Positions 24,601 to 35,289 of a DNA stretch of 64,000 bases are shown one piece after another; within the stretch, counting starts at the first letter, position 1; each line of letters begins with the position of its first letter. The notes under the pieces are model-generated. The model had not been told where the DNA came from. It did no database searches and worked only from the letters and a program-made list of their open reading frames with translations. Both the position numbers and the translations under genes were made by a program. Location of the stretch: positions 62,001 through 126,000 of the forward strand of contig JAPDFW010000134.1 in NCBI GenBank assembly GCA_028826165.1. The letters are read 5' to 3'. Source of the stretch: Anaeramoeba ignava (Eukaryota > Metamonada > Anaeramoebidae).

Positions 24601-25412
24601 CCAAAGCTTCAGTTCTTAAAAGTGTTTTCACACAATTACGCAATTGGGTTCGACCAGAATCAATGGAAACAACACAGAAAGTCATCGAGATTTGCGAAAA
24701 TACAATCCTGAATATGGAAAGCAAAACAGAATGGGTTCTTGCTTTTGATGTTCTTTTATATGCTGCCCAATGCTTTGAATCAAGTGCTCTTTCACTTAAA
24801 AAATTCATCCTCAAATTACTCAATCTTGATTTTTCAAAAGATCTCGAAATTATCACAAAAGACAAAGATATGCCTCTTTATCAACGTGTTGATGATTGTT
24901 TGAATAAAATCTCAAATATTCCTCATCAAAACTTGAATTTCCTAGAATCAGCTAATTTCTTTACAGAAGTTTCATCCTTTATTTTAGATAAAAAATTATA
25001 TCCTTTCTTCGTCTTTTCTGGTCAATTTAAATTTGCCACTTTGGAAATTGATGTTGAAAAATTCACAAAAATATTTTCTCAAGTTGAAAGTGATTTCAAA
25101 CAATATCCATTTTTCCTTGATAAAATCATTAATTGGGTTGCCAAACAATACTTCTATAACAGACTTCTTCCTGGAATGGAATCAATATCAGTTGATATTA
25201 TTAAGAAATTATTTGAAATGGGAAAAGATAACAGAAATTTCAAAATTGCTGCTGCAAATATTTTAAAAGTTATTGGACCAAAAACAAAATGGATTGATTC
25301 TGCAATTGAAATTTTAGCACAAATGAGAAAAGATTCAGATTTAGAAATTTCGAGTATAAGTTCATCAATTTTATTATTTAATGAAACATCACAATCTCGA
25401 AATTTCTGGTAA
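21617..25412 (+). CDS. Large helical-repeat (HEAT-like) protein, function unknown
   Basis: Exons 21617-22078 and 22152-25412 join in phase 0, giving 1240 residues. The 73-base intron has a good GTAAGT donor and AATAAAG acceptor. The protein is almost entirely predicted helical, with amphipathic pairs of the HEAT/armadillo kind throughout. No catalytic motif or membrane segment is evident. One acidic low-complexity stretch (about 23900-23990: Glu, Asp, Asn, Ser) lies in the middle and resembles a disordered linker. I do not recognise a named family; scaffolds and nuclear-transport-like proteins are candidates, unproven. The 3' end faces the MFS gene, with only 116 bases between them. Confidence 0.75.
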
Positions 25413-25528
25413 AAAATAAACAAACAAATTTTTAATTCAATTCAATTCAATTCAATTCAAAAAAAATTTTTAATTCTTTCTCTTTCAATTTTTAATAAAA
25501 GAGAAAAACAAAAAAAAAAACAAACTTT

Positions 25529-27168
25529 TTATTGATTTCGTTTTGTTTTCTTTGTTTTGAAAATCTTAATAACATAAATCATCCAAAAAAGAATAACAAA
25601 AATTCCTAAACAAGTTTGAATATAAAAAATTTTCATAAAAGAATAATTTAAAGTTCCCATACAAAAACCTCCCCAAAGATAAGAAAGCATTAAAATCAAA
25701 TAAAAAAATCCATAATCAAAACTAAACATTCTTCCAACAAAATGACCAGGAGGAGTAATTTGGATTAAAATTGTGCTCCAAACCCAAAGTAATCCAATTC
25801 CAAAAGTTCGAACAAAATTTGAAACTAAAAAAACTTCAAAATTTTCAAAATAAACTCCAACTCCAATAAAAATTGTACCGAATAAAAAGATTAAAAACCC
25901 AATAAATATTGTTAACCATCTACTTTTGAAGGTATCTTTTGCAAATCTTTGACCAACAACTTGAATTAAAAAAAAATTAATTTAAAAAAAAAAAGTGGAA
26001 CAAATTAAAAAATGTTTTTCTTCTTGATTAAATCGAATTAATTATTACTTGGCCCAATTAATGTTCCTAATCCTTCTGTTGCATACATTATGCCAAGACT
26101 GATTCCTACTTTTCCTTTTATTTGGAAATATTTTTCAACAATTGAAACCATTGTAACATCAACTGCTCCCCAAACTAAAGCACCTGTTGTTTTAACAATT
26201 ACCATAAACAAAACTTGTGGATTTTTCTTTAGAAATACTAATCCACCTTTAAAATTTGTGTTAAGAGGCTCTTCTTGTTTTTCTTCTTTTAAATTAGATT
26301 TTAAAAGAGCATTTTCATCATTAATATCATCATCGCTTGAATTTGATATTGTTTGAATATCCTCTTTGTTTGAATCCTCACTTTTTTGTTCTGTTTGTTT
26401 CTTATCAGTAATTTCTTTTGAATCACTTTTTTGTAAAGAACTTGTCAATTTTGTAAATTTCCAACTTATTATAATACAAGTTGCAGAAATGATATAAGAA
26501 ATTGAATCGATAATATAAGCAGGAGTTAATCCAGTAACACTTGTAACAACACCACCAATACTACCTCCAATAAAAAACATTGTACTCCAAGTTGTTGCAT
26601 CAAGTGCTAAATCAATTAAAAAATTCATTTAAAAAATCCAATTAAAAAATTCCTTTTAAAAAATCCTTTACTATTTGCTTCTACTATTTGTTTTGCATTT
26701 ACAACAAATGATATTAATCCTGTTCTTGCTGGTGTAAAAAAAGAACTTATTGAAAATTGTATAAAAACAATCGAGAATAAAAACCATTCAATTTTAACAT
26801 ATTCAACAACAATAAAAACAAGAACAACACAAGCACGAATTAAATCACTCAAAATCATAACAATATTTTTATTAAATTTATCAGCAACCTAAATAAAAAT
26901 AAAATCAAATTTTTTCTTCAATTATTTTTCAATTATTCTTCAATTATTTTAGACTCACTGGCCCAACTATTGGAATTAAAACAAAAGAAGGTAATGTTTT
27001 TGCTACAAATAAAATGCTTAACATCAATCCAGATTTATTAATATTTTGACACATTGTTATTGTTGCAATTTGATTAAACCAATCTCCAAGTAAAGATAAT
27101 GTTAATCCAAACCAAAGCCAGAAATATTTTTTATTCTCTTTAATTAAATTCAAATATCCACTTCCCAT
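25529..27168 (-). CDS. Major facilitator superfamily transporter
   Basis: Minus-strand exons 27168-26959, 26888-26672, 26606-26049 and 25959-25529; 471 residues, phases consistent. About twelve hydrophobic segments are split into two halves by a charged cytosolic loop (Lys/Glu/Ser/Asp-rich, with KQTEQKSEDSNKED). The loop between segments 2 and 3 reads VADKFNKNIVMILSDLIRA, matching the MFS signature. NTLDATTWSTMFFIGGSIGG matches segment 5 of bacterial-like MFS exporters. The substrate cannot be read; this subfamily usually exports drugs or metabolites. Introns are short (62-89 bases), with donors GTGAGT, GTAAAG and GTAATA. Upstream of the ATG the sense strand shows two TTTTTTCATTTT motifs. Confidence 0.85.
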
Positions 27169-27180
27169 TAATTTAAAATT

Positions 27181-27206
27181 AAAATGAAAAAATGAAAAAA
27201 AATGAT
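27181..27206 (-). promoter_or_regulatory. Promoter motif of the MFS gene
   Basis: On the minus strand ATCATTTTTTTTCATTTTTT ends about 15 bases before the start codon, in the same arrangement as other genes here. Confidence 0.45.
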
Positions 27207-27249
27207 CTAAAGAGAATTTTTTTTTTCAGAGGGATTAATCATAATTAAC

Positions 27250-29703
27250 AAAAAAAATCAAAATCAAATTTAACATTTAATTTATAAATTAATTTAAAAT
27301 TATAACTTAATGTTTAATTTTATTATTAAAATAATAATTTATTGTTTTAGATTTAAATATTTTATTATTTCAATATTTAACAAAAATATAAAAATTGAGA
27401 ATAGATTTAATTTAATATTTAATTTATAAATTAATTTAAAAATATAATTTAATATTTAATTTTATGTTTAAAATAATAATTTACTGTTTTAGAGATTTAA
27501 ATATTTTTATTATTTCAATATTTAACAAATAAATATAAAAATGAGAATAGATTTAATTTAATATTTAATTTATAAATTAATTTAGAAATATAATTTAATA
27601 TTTAATTTTATTATTAAAATAATAATTTATTGTTTTAAATTTAAATATTTTATTATTTCAATATTTAACATATAAATATAAAAATTGAGAATAGATTTAA
27701 TTTAATATTTAATTAATAAATTAATTTAAAAATATAATTTAATATTTAATTTTATTATTAAAAATAATAATTTAATGTTTTAGAATTAAATATTTTATTA
27801 TTTAAATATTTAACAAATAAATATAAAAAATGGGAATAGATTTAATTTAATATTTAATTAATAAATTAATTTAAAAATATAATTTAATATTTAATTTTAT
27901 TATTAAAATTATAATTTATTGTTTTTAGATTTAAATATTTTATTATTTCAATATTAAACATATAAATATCAAAATTGAGAATAGATTTAATTTAATATTT
28001 AATTTATAAATTAATTTAGAAATATAATTTAATATTTAGTTTTATGTTTAAAATAATAATTTAATGTTTTTAGATTTAAAATATTTTATTATTTAAATAT
28101 TAAAACATATAAATATAAAAATTGAAAATAGATTTAATTTAATATTTGATTTATAAATTAATTTAGAAATATAATTTAATATTTAATTTTATGTTTAAAA
28201 TAATAATTTAATGTTTTAAATTTAAATATTTTATTATTTAAATATTTAACAAATAAATATAAAAATAAGAATAGATTTAATTTAATATTTAATTTATAAA
28301 TTAATTTAAAAATATAATTTAATATTTAATTTTATGTTTAAAATAATAATTTACTGTTTTATATTTAAATATTTTATTATTTCAATATTTAACATATAAA
28401 TATAAAAATTGAAAATAAGTTTAATTTAATATTTAATTTATAAATTAATTTAAAAATATAATTTAATATTTAATTTTATTATTAAAATAATAATTTAATG
28501 TTTTAGATTTAAATATTTTATTATTTCAATATTTAACATATAAATATAAAAATAAGAATAGATTTAATTTAATATTTAATTTATAAATCAATTTAAAAAT
28601 ATAATTTAATATTTAATTTTATTATTAAAATAATAATTTAATGTTTTTAGAATTAAATATTTTATTATTTAAATATTTAACATATAAATATAAAAATTGA
28701 AAATAAGTTTAATTTAATATTTAATTTATAAATTAATTTAAAAATATAATTTAATATTTAATTTTATTATTAAAATAATAATTTACTGTTTTAGATTTAA
28801 ATATTTTTATTATTTCAATATTTAACATAAAAATAAAAATTGAAAATAGATTTAATTTAATATTTAATTTATAAATTAATTTAAAAATATAATTTAATAT
28901 TTAATTTTATTATTAAAATAATAATTTAATGTTTTAAATTTAAATATTTTTATTATTTAAATATTAAACAAAAAATATAAAAATAAGAATAGATTTAATT
29001 TAATATTTAATTTATAAATTAATTTAAAATTATAATTTAATATTTAATTTTATGTTTAAAATAATAATTTACTGTTTTAAATTTAAATATTTTATTATTT
29101 AAATATTTAACATAAAAATATAAAAATAAGAATAGATTTAATTTAATATTTAATTTATAAATTAATTTAGAAATATGATTTAATATTTAATTTTATTATT
29201 AAAATAATAATTTAATGTTTTTAGATTTAAATATTTTATTATTTCAATATTTAACATATAAATATAAAAATAAAAATAGATTTGATTTAATATTTAATTT
29301 ATAAATTAATTTAAAAATATAATTTAATATTTAATTTTATGTTTAAAATAATAATTTAATGTTTTAGATTTAATTATTTTATTATTTAAATATTTAACAT
29401 AAAATATAAAAATAAGAATAGATTTAATTTAATATTTAATTTATAAATTAATTTAAAAATATAATTTAATATTTAATTTTATGTTTAAAATAATAATTTA
29501 CTGTTTTAGATTTAAATATTTTATTATTTAAATATTTAACAAATAAATATAAAAATAAGAATAGATTTAATTTAATATTTAATTTATAAATTAATTTAAA
29601 AATATAATTTAATATTTAATTTTATGTTTAAAATAATAATTTACTGTTTTAGATTTAAATATTTTATTATTTCAATATTTAACATATAAATATAAAAATT
29701 GAA
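27250..29703. repeat. Satellite A: about 17 tandem copies of a ~145 bp unit
   Basis: A diverged tandem array. Each unit contains ATTTAATTTATAAATTAATT, then TATTTAATTTTAT, TAATAATTTA(A/C/T)TGTTTTAGA and ATTTTATTATTTCAATATTT, and ends TATAAAAATTGAAAATAG. Successive unit starts (ATAGATTTAATTTAATATTT) lie near 27401, 27547, 27691, 27836 and 27981, a spacing of 145 bp. No coding potential. A second, shorter array of the same unit lies at 34030-34560. Confidence 0.9.
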
Positions 29704-29945
29704 AATAGAAATTAATAATAATTAAATTTAAATTCTTTATTTTCACATAAATTAGAAAAGAAATCAATTAAAATTTATTATTAAAAATTATTCATTTCTT
29801 TTTTTATTTTAATTAAAATATTTTATTAATTTTATTTAATTATTGGGAATTATTTTATATTATTTTAAATAAAGAAAAGTTAATAAAATATATTTTTATA
29901 TAATTTTTTATTATTAATGATTTAATATTATTTATTTCAAAAAAG
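29704..29945. repeat. Spacer plus one satellite B unit
   Basis: This segment is almost identical to 34561-34790. Both begin AAATTAATAATAATTAAATT, carry TTTTCACATAAATTAGAAA, and contain TTGGGAAT(T/A)ATTTTATATT, the start of a satellite B unit. The pair shows that satellite A, spacer and satellite B were duplicated as a block. Confidence 0.8.
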
Positions 29946-29959
29946 AAAAAAAGAAATAA

Positions 29960-30018
29960 AAATTTTTTTTTAATTTTTTCATTTTTTCATTTTTTTTATT
30001 TTTAAATTTTTAAATAAA
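29960..30018 (+). promoter_or_regulatory. Promoter with tandem TTTTTTCATTTTTT
   Basis: Two TTTTTTCATTTTTT motifs at about 29974-29998 lie 20-45 bases before the ATG at 30019. The same promoter and the first codons recur in truncated form at 33950-34020. Confidence 0.5.
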
Positions 30019-31491
30019 ATGGAAACTTATTTAAATTTAGAAAAACTTTCAAATGATTTAAAAAATTTATTTCAAAATCAAAATCAAAAAGAAAATCAAA
30101 ATGAAAGTTATTTTGATTTTGAAATAATTTGTGAACAAAATCAAACTTCATTTAAAACTCATAAATCAATTCTTTCTTCAAGAAGTCAATATTTTAAATC
30201 TCTTTTTAAATCTAAAATGAAAGAATATCAAGAAAATAAAATGATTCTAAAAGATGTTTCAAGTTCAGTTTTATTTTCAATTTTGAATTATTTTTATTCA
30301 GGAAAAATTGAAATTAATTTAGAAAATGCAATTCAAATTTTAATTTTTTCATCAAAATATTTAATTGATGAATTAATTGAAATTTGTTTAAATTTTATCA
30401 AAAACAATTTACAATTTGAAACTATTGTTGATATTCTTAAACTATCTGAATCAATGAACTTAAATCAATTATTGGATTTTTCTTATCAATTTATTTTTGA
30501 AAATTTTAAAGAATTTATCAAAACTTCATTTTTTCTTGAACTTGAAGAAAATCATTTAAATTCAATATTATCAAATGATGAAATTCTAATAAATGAATTT
30601 GAGCTTTTCCAATCAATAATAAAATGGGGAAAACATAAATTAAATATTAATCAAGAAAAAGAAAATCAAAAACTTGAAAAAGAAGAAAAAGAAAAAATTC
30701 AAGATCAAATTTCCAATATTATTGATAAAATCAGATTTATTGATTTTTCAAAACAAGAACTTAAAGATACTTTGAAAGAAGATTTAATTCCAAATCAAAT
30801 TTCACAAAAATTAATTCATTTCCAAAAACTTCAAAATGAAAATGATAATAAAGAACTAAATGAATTTATTGAAAAAGAAAATTCATTAATTTTCAATTCA
30901 AATTTTCAATTCAAATCAAACATTATTTCAGAAAAAAAACATGTTAAGAAATTAAAAAAATGGATAAATGATGATGAATTCTTTTCTAAAATGAAATTAG
31001 GATTTTCAGCAACAAGAGATGGATTTAAAGCTAAAAAATGGCATTCAATTTGTGATAATAAAGGAAAAACATTAGTTATTATCAAAACAAAAGATAATTT
31101 TATTTTTGGAGGATTTACTCAAGTTGGATTTACAACTAATAAATCAAAATGGAGTAGAAAAGATCGAAAACATAAAGATGGATATATTCGAGATATAAAT
31201 GCATTTATTTTTTCATTAAGAAATGATAAACATAATAGAAAACCAGAGAAATTTACAATTAAAAAAGTACAAGCAGAAAATGCAATTTGGTATGATTTAA
31301 ACTGTGGACCAATTTTTGGAAGTGGAAATGATTTTTTTCTACAAAATAATTTACATTTTGGTTATTCAAATTTTGGTCATAGTTACAAACTACCTAATGG
31401 AATTAAAGAAGGAACAAATGAAGCTAAAAGTTATTTAGCTGGTTCTTATGATAAATGGAAAGTTGATGAACTTGAAACTTTTTTCATTTAA
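30019..31491 (+). CDS. BTB-BACK-TLDc domain protein
   Basis: A single exon of 490 residues. Residues about 35-130 form a BTB domain (FDFEIICEQNQTSFKTHKSIL, then SRSQYFKSLFKSKMKE). Residues 135-260 form a BACK-like helical region. The C-terminal 190 residues are a TLDc domain, with LGFSATRDGF, TLVIIKTKDNFIFGGFT and the final EAKSYLAGSYDKWKVDELETF, which matches the family's conserved end. TLDc proteins are linked to oxidation resistance and V-ATPase regulation; BTB-BACK often recruits CUL3. Both roles are family knowledge and untested here. A short QN-rich insertion lies near residue 20. The 3' end faces the secreted-protein gene 98 bases away. Confidence 0.9.
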   Translation: METYLNLEKLSNDLKNLFQNQNQKENQNESYFDFEIICEQNQTSFKTHKSILSSRSQYFKSLFKSKMKEYQENKMILKDVSSSVLFSILNYFYSGKIEINLENAIQILIFSSKYLIDELIEICLNFIKNNLQFETIVDILKLSESMNLNQLLDFSYQFIFENFKEFIKTSFFLELEENHLNSILSNDEILINEFELFQSIIKWGKHKLNINQEKENQKLEKEEKEKIQDQISNIIDKIRFIDFSKQELKDTLKEDLIPNQISQKLIHFQKLQNENDNKELNEFIEKENSLIFNSNFQFKSNIISEKKHVKKLKKWINDDEFFSKMKLGFSATRDGFKAKKWHSICDNKGKTLVIIKTKDNFIFGGFTQVGFTTNKSKWSRKDRKHKDGYIRDINAFIFSLRNDKHNRKPEKFTIKKVQAENAIWYDLNCGPIFGSGNDFFLQNNLHFGYSNFGHSYKLPNGIKEGTNEAKSYLAGSYDKWKVDELETFFI

Positions 31492-31589
31492 ACTTTCTCA
31501 ATAAAATTTAAAATTCGATTTTGTTTTTGATTTTGATTTTGATTAATTTTTTTTTGATTTTTTGGATTTGGAAAAAAAAGAAGAAAATT

Positions 31590-33771
31590 TTAAAAATGAA
31601 GGTGTTTGTTAACAATGCAAAATGCTCCAACCAAAAAGATAAATCCTAAAACAAGAAACAATACCGAAATCGTAACTATACTTTTTGAAGTAGAATTATC
31701 AGTTGTTAATGATCCAGATTGTGAAGACGATAAACTACTTTCTCCACAACTAAGATAACTATTACAAGCAGAAACTTGAACGAAATAATCTTCATCATCA
31801 TATTGTGTATTAAAAGAAGTAGATGTTCCATTCACAAAAAATGTGCCTGAATCCATTCCTGAACTTGATTGAAAACTAATTGAGTAAAAAAATGGATTAT
31901 TAACACAATTAATTGGAATGAGCCAACTACATGAAATTGATAAAGGATGACTTGAACATTGTAGTAAATAAACTGGTCCAAATATTGTATCTATTGTTGT
32001 TGAAAATAATGCTCCCATATCATCTCCTAAGCATGCTAATGTTCTACAAGCATAAATTGCAAAATAATAAGTTGTTCCACAATCTAATGAAGACATTTCA
32101 AATGAAGTTGTTGTGTTATTAACTGATATATATGTAATACTTAATCCATCTTCTTGATAATAAGTAATCAAATAATGATCAAGTTCTGGAACTTCTCCAT
32201 CCATTGTAACATTTGGTGGATTCCAAGTAACATTGATTGATTCATTTGTTGGAGCAAAAGTTAAATTTTGAACAACAGGAATTTTCGTTATTAAATCAGT
32301 TTGTAAAGATGGAGCTCCACATAATTTTGAATTAGGTTCACAAGCTTGAATTATTATTGAATAATTTGCATTTCCAGTTATATTTGGATAAGATGAATTG
32401 AATATTTGATAAGAAATATTTCCTGGAAACCGAGTTGGTTCTTCCATAATTTGCCATCCAATTCCATAGTCTATTCGATGCTCAAGTGGAAATGGATAAT
32501 CGGTTTCATTCCAATAACATTCAAATGAAGAATAAAGTGAAGTACAATTTATTAAATCAATTGCTGGTGGAATCATTGCATAAACAAATGCTTGATTTGA
32601 GAATGTAACTCCCCAAACTCCAATAATCCCATAAATTGATACACTTACATATTCAGCTGTTTGAGTGATATCATAATAAAATCTTCTATTCCATTGATCT
32701 GAATAATATTGGAAAAAATACAAGTCTGTTAACTTTGATCCAACAGCAATAAAATCACCTGAAACTGAAACGGATAAACCAAAATAAATTTCTGCTCTTA
32801 ATCCGGAATTTTGAATTTTGATTTTGAATTTGATCTTGATTTTGATTTTGATTTTGATTTTGATTTTGATTTTGATTTTGATTTTGATTTTGATTTTGAT
32901 TTTGATTTTGATTTTGATTTTGATTTTGATTTTGATTTTGATTTTGATTTTGATTTTCTAATTCTTCTCTTAAATAACTGTTAAAACTAAGTACTTCCTC
33001 CAAAGTCCAATTTCCTTCAGAATACCGATAAACAAACGCAGCATCAAACTCAACTTCTCCAATAAGAACAACATCTCCTGAAGCTGCAACATCATTCCCC
33101 AAATATCCATAAGGATAATCAGAAAAATTTTGTTCAAGAAACCAATTAGATCCATTATATCTGTAAATAAATGCTTGTGAAGAATCGTTTGCTCCAATAA
33201 CAATAACATCTCCTGAAACTGCAACAGCATTTCCATATCCATTTAAACTTTCTGAAAAATTTTCTTCAAGATTCCAATATGATCCATTATATCTGTAAAT
33301 AAATGCTTGATTTGAACCATAAGCTCCGATAACAATAACCTCTTCATCAACTGAAACCGTAAATCCATATCCATTCAAACCTTCTGAAAAATTCTCTTCA
33401 AGATTCCAATATGATCCATTATATCTGTAAACGAATACTTCTTGTGATTCATTTGAACCAACAACAATAACATTTCCTGAAATTGATGAACTAAATCCAA
33501 ATTTCGCACTTGGTTCACTTAATACTTGTTCTAAAACAAAAGTTGATCCATTGCATCTGTAGATAAAAACTTGCATTGTAAATGAATCTCCAACTATAAT
33601 TACATCTTTGAAAACTGAAGAACTTCTTCCATAATCTTGAGTTGATGGTTCTGTAAGTATATCTAATTGTGTAAAAGTTCCTGGAATAGTTTCTAATAAT
33701 TTTGTTGATACTTTTCCAATTTGTGTTGTTAAAATTATTAAAAGGATTAAAAAGAAACAAGTTTTGTTCAT
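31590..33771 (-). CDS. Single-pass surface protein with FG-GAP-like and fibronectin-III-like repeats
   Basis: Minus-strand exons 33771-32979 and 32794-31590; 665 residues. Residues 1-22 are a signal peptide (FFLILLIILTTQIG). Five or six repeats follow (YGxxVxVSGDVIVIGA...QAFIYRYNGS.W.LEENFS), typical of FG-GAP/integrin-alpha-like beta-propellers and bacterial-style WSXW repeats. Residues about 370-600 contain fibronectin-III-like segments, with several Cys pairs and many N-glycosylation sequons (NVTW, NATW-like, NNTTT). A hydrophobic segment (VTISVLFLVLGFIFLVGAFCIV) near the end leaves about eight cytosolic residues. It is probably a cell-surface or vacuolar membrane protein, an adhesion receptor or lectin-like sensor. 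The short tail argues against direct signalling. The intron joins two propeller repeats in phase. Reading through it would give poly-QN, so retention cannot be excluded. Confidence 0.8.
32795..32978 (-). repeat. Intron of pure AAAATC hexamers
   Basis: On the sense strand this is about 22 copies of AAAATC between donor GTTATT and acceptor TTAAGAG. In the frame of the upstream exon it would encode glutamine-asparagine repeats and then stop after about 20 unrelated residues. Confidence 0.75.
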
Positions 33772-33949
33772 TTTTTTTTTGCTTTCTTTTAAAACAAAGA
33801 AGAAACAAAAAACAAAATTTTAAATTAGTTTTTGATTTGTTTTGGATTAGTTTTGGATTTGTTTTGGATTTGTTTAAAATTACAAATTAAAGTTGAAGAA
33901 ACAAAAAGAAAAAAAAGGAGAAAAAAAATGAGAAAAAAATGATCTTGTC

Positions 33950-34022
33950 AATTTTTTCATTTTTTCCATTTTTTTTCTTTTTAAATTTTTTAAATAAAAT
34001 GGAAACTTATTTAAATTTAAAA
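33950..34022 (+). pseudogene. Truncated 5' end of a BTB-TLDc gene copy
   Basis: TTTTTTCATTTTTTCC, a T-rich leader and then ATGGAAACTTATTTAAATTT (at 33999) repeat the promoter and first seven codons (METYLNL) of the gene at 30019. After codon seven the similarity ends and satellite A begins. It is a remnant of a duplication cut by satellite sequence. Confidence 0.7.
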
Positions 34023-34029
34023 AATTAAA

Positions 34030-34560
34030 ATCAAATTAAAATCAAATTTAATATTTAATTTATAAATTAATTTAAAAATATAATTTAATATTTAATTTTA
34101 TTATTAAAATAATAATTTATTGTTTTAGATTTAAATTGAAAATAAGTTAAATTTAATATTTAATTTATAAATTAATTTAAAAATATAATTTAATATTTAA
34201 TTTTATTATTAAAATAATAATTTATTGTTTTAGATTTAAATATTTTATTATTTAAATATTTAACATAAAAATATAAAAATTGAAAATAAGTTAAATTTAA
34301 TATTTAATTTATAAATTAATTTAAAAATATAATTTAATATTTATTTTTATTATTAAAAAATAATAATTTATTGTTTTAGATTTAAATATTTTATTATTTA
34401 AATATATAAAAATTGAAAATAAGTTAAATTTAATATTTAATTTATAAATTAATTTAAAAATATAATTTAATATTTAATTTTATTATTAAAATAATAATTT
34501 AATGTTTTAGAATTAAATATTTTATTATTTTAAATATTAAACATAAAAATATAAAAATTG
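34030..34560. repeat. Satellite A, short second array (about 4 units)
   Basis: The same unit as 27250-29703, including the shared core ATTTAATTTATAAATTAATT and the end TATAAAAATTGAAAATA. The first unit is shortened. Confidence 0.85.
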
Positions 34561-35235
34561 AAAATAGAAATTAATAATAATTAAATTTAAATTCTTTATT
34601 TTCACATAAATTAGAAAAGAAATCAAATAAAATTTATTATTAAAAATTATTCATTTCTTTTTTATTTTAATTAAAATATTTTATTAATTTTATTTAATTA
34701 TTGGGAATAATTTTATATTATTTTAAATAAATAAAAAGTTAATAAAATATATTTTTATATAATTTTTATTATTAATTATTTAATAATATTAATTTAAATT
34801 TTGAAATAAAATAATTAAAAAATTTTATTAAATTTATTTAAATTTTGGGAATAATTTTATATTATTTTAAATAAATAAAAGTTAATAAAATACATTTTTA
34901 TATAATTTTTATTATTAATTATTTAATAATATTAATTTAAATTTTGAAATAAAATAATTAAAAATTTTATTAAATTTATTAAATTATTGGGAATAATTTT
35001 ATATTATTTTAAATAAATAAAAGTTAATAAAATACATTTTTATATAATTTTTTATTATTAATTATTTAATAATATTAATTTAAATTTTGAAATAAAATAA
35101 TTAAAAAATTTTATTAAATTTATTTAAATTATTGGGAATAATTTTATATTATTTTAAATAAATAAAAGTTAATAAAATATATTTTTAAATAATTTTTTAT
35201 TATTAATTATTTAATAATATTAATTTAAATTTTGA
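34561..35235. repeat. Spacer and satellite B: about 4 units of ~144 bp
   Basis: After a spacer shared with 29704-29945, units containing TTGGGAATAATTTTATATTA, AGTTAATAAAATA and AATTTTGAAATAAAATAATT repeat. The TTGGGAATAA core lies near 34701, 34845, 34988 and 35132, so the period is again about 144 bp although the sequence is unrelated to satellite A. It abuts the Utp13 promoter. Confidence 0.85.
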
Positions 35236-35239
35236 AATA

Positions 35240-35289
35240 AAAATTTTTTTCATTTTTTAATTTTTTCATTTTTTTCTTTTCAAATAAAA
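35240..35289 (+). promoter_or_regulatory. Utp13 promoter with two TTTTTTCATTTTTT motifs
   Basis: Motifs at about 35245-35258 and 35263-35278, directly before the ATG at 35290. Confidence 0.5.

Noticed and set aside
27250-29703. Transposon or LTR element
   Set aside because: No open frame, terminal inverted repeats or target-site duplication seen; a tandem 145 bp satellite explains it.
32755-32978. Extended poly-QN tail of the FG-GAP protein
   Set aside because: Joining exons restores the propeller repeat, while the read-through frame ends in unrelated residues; retention remains possible but is not preferred.
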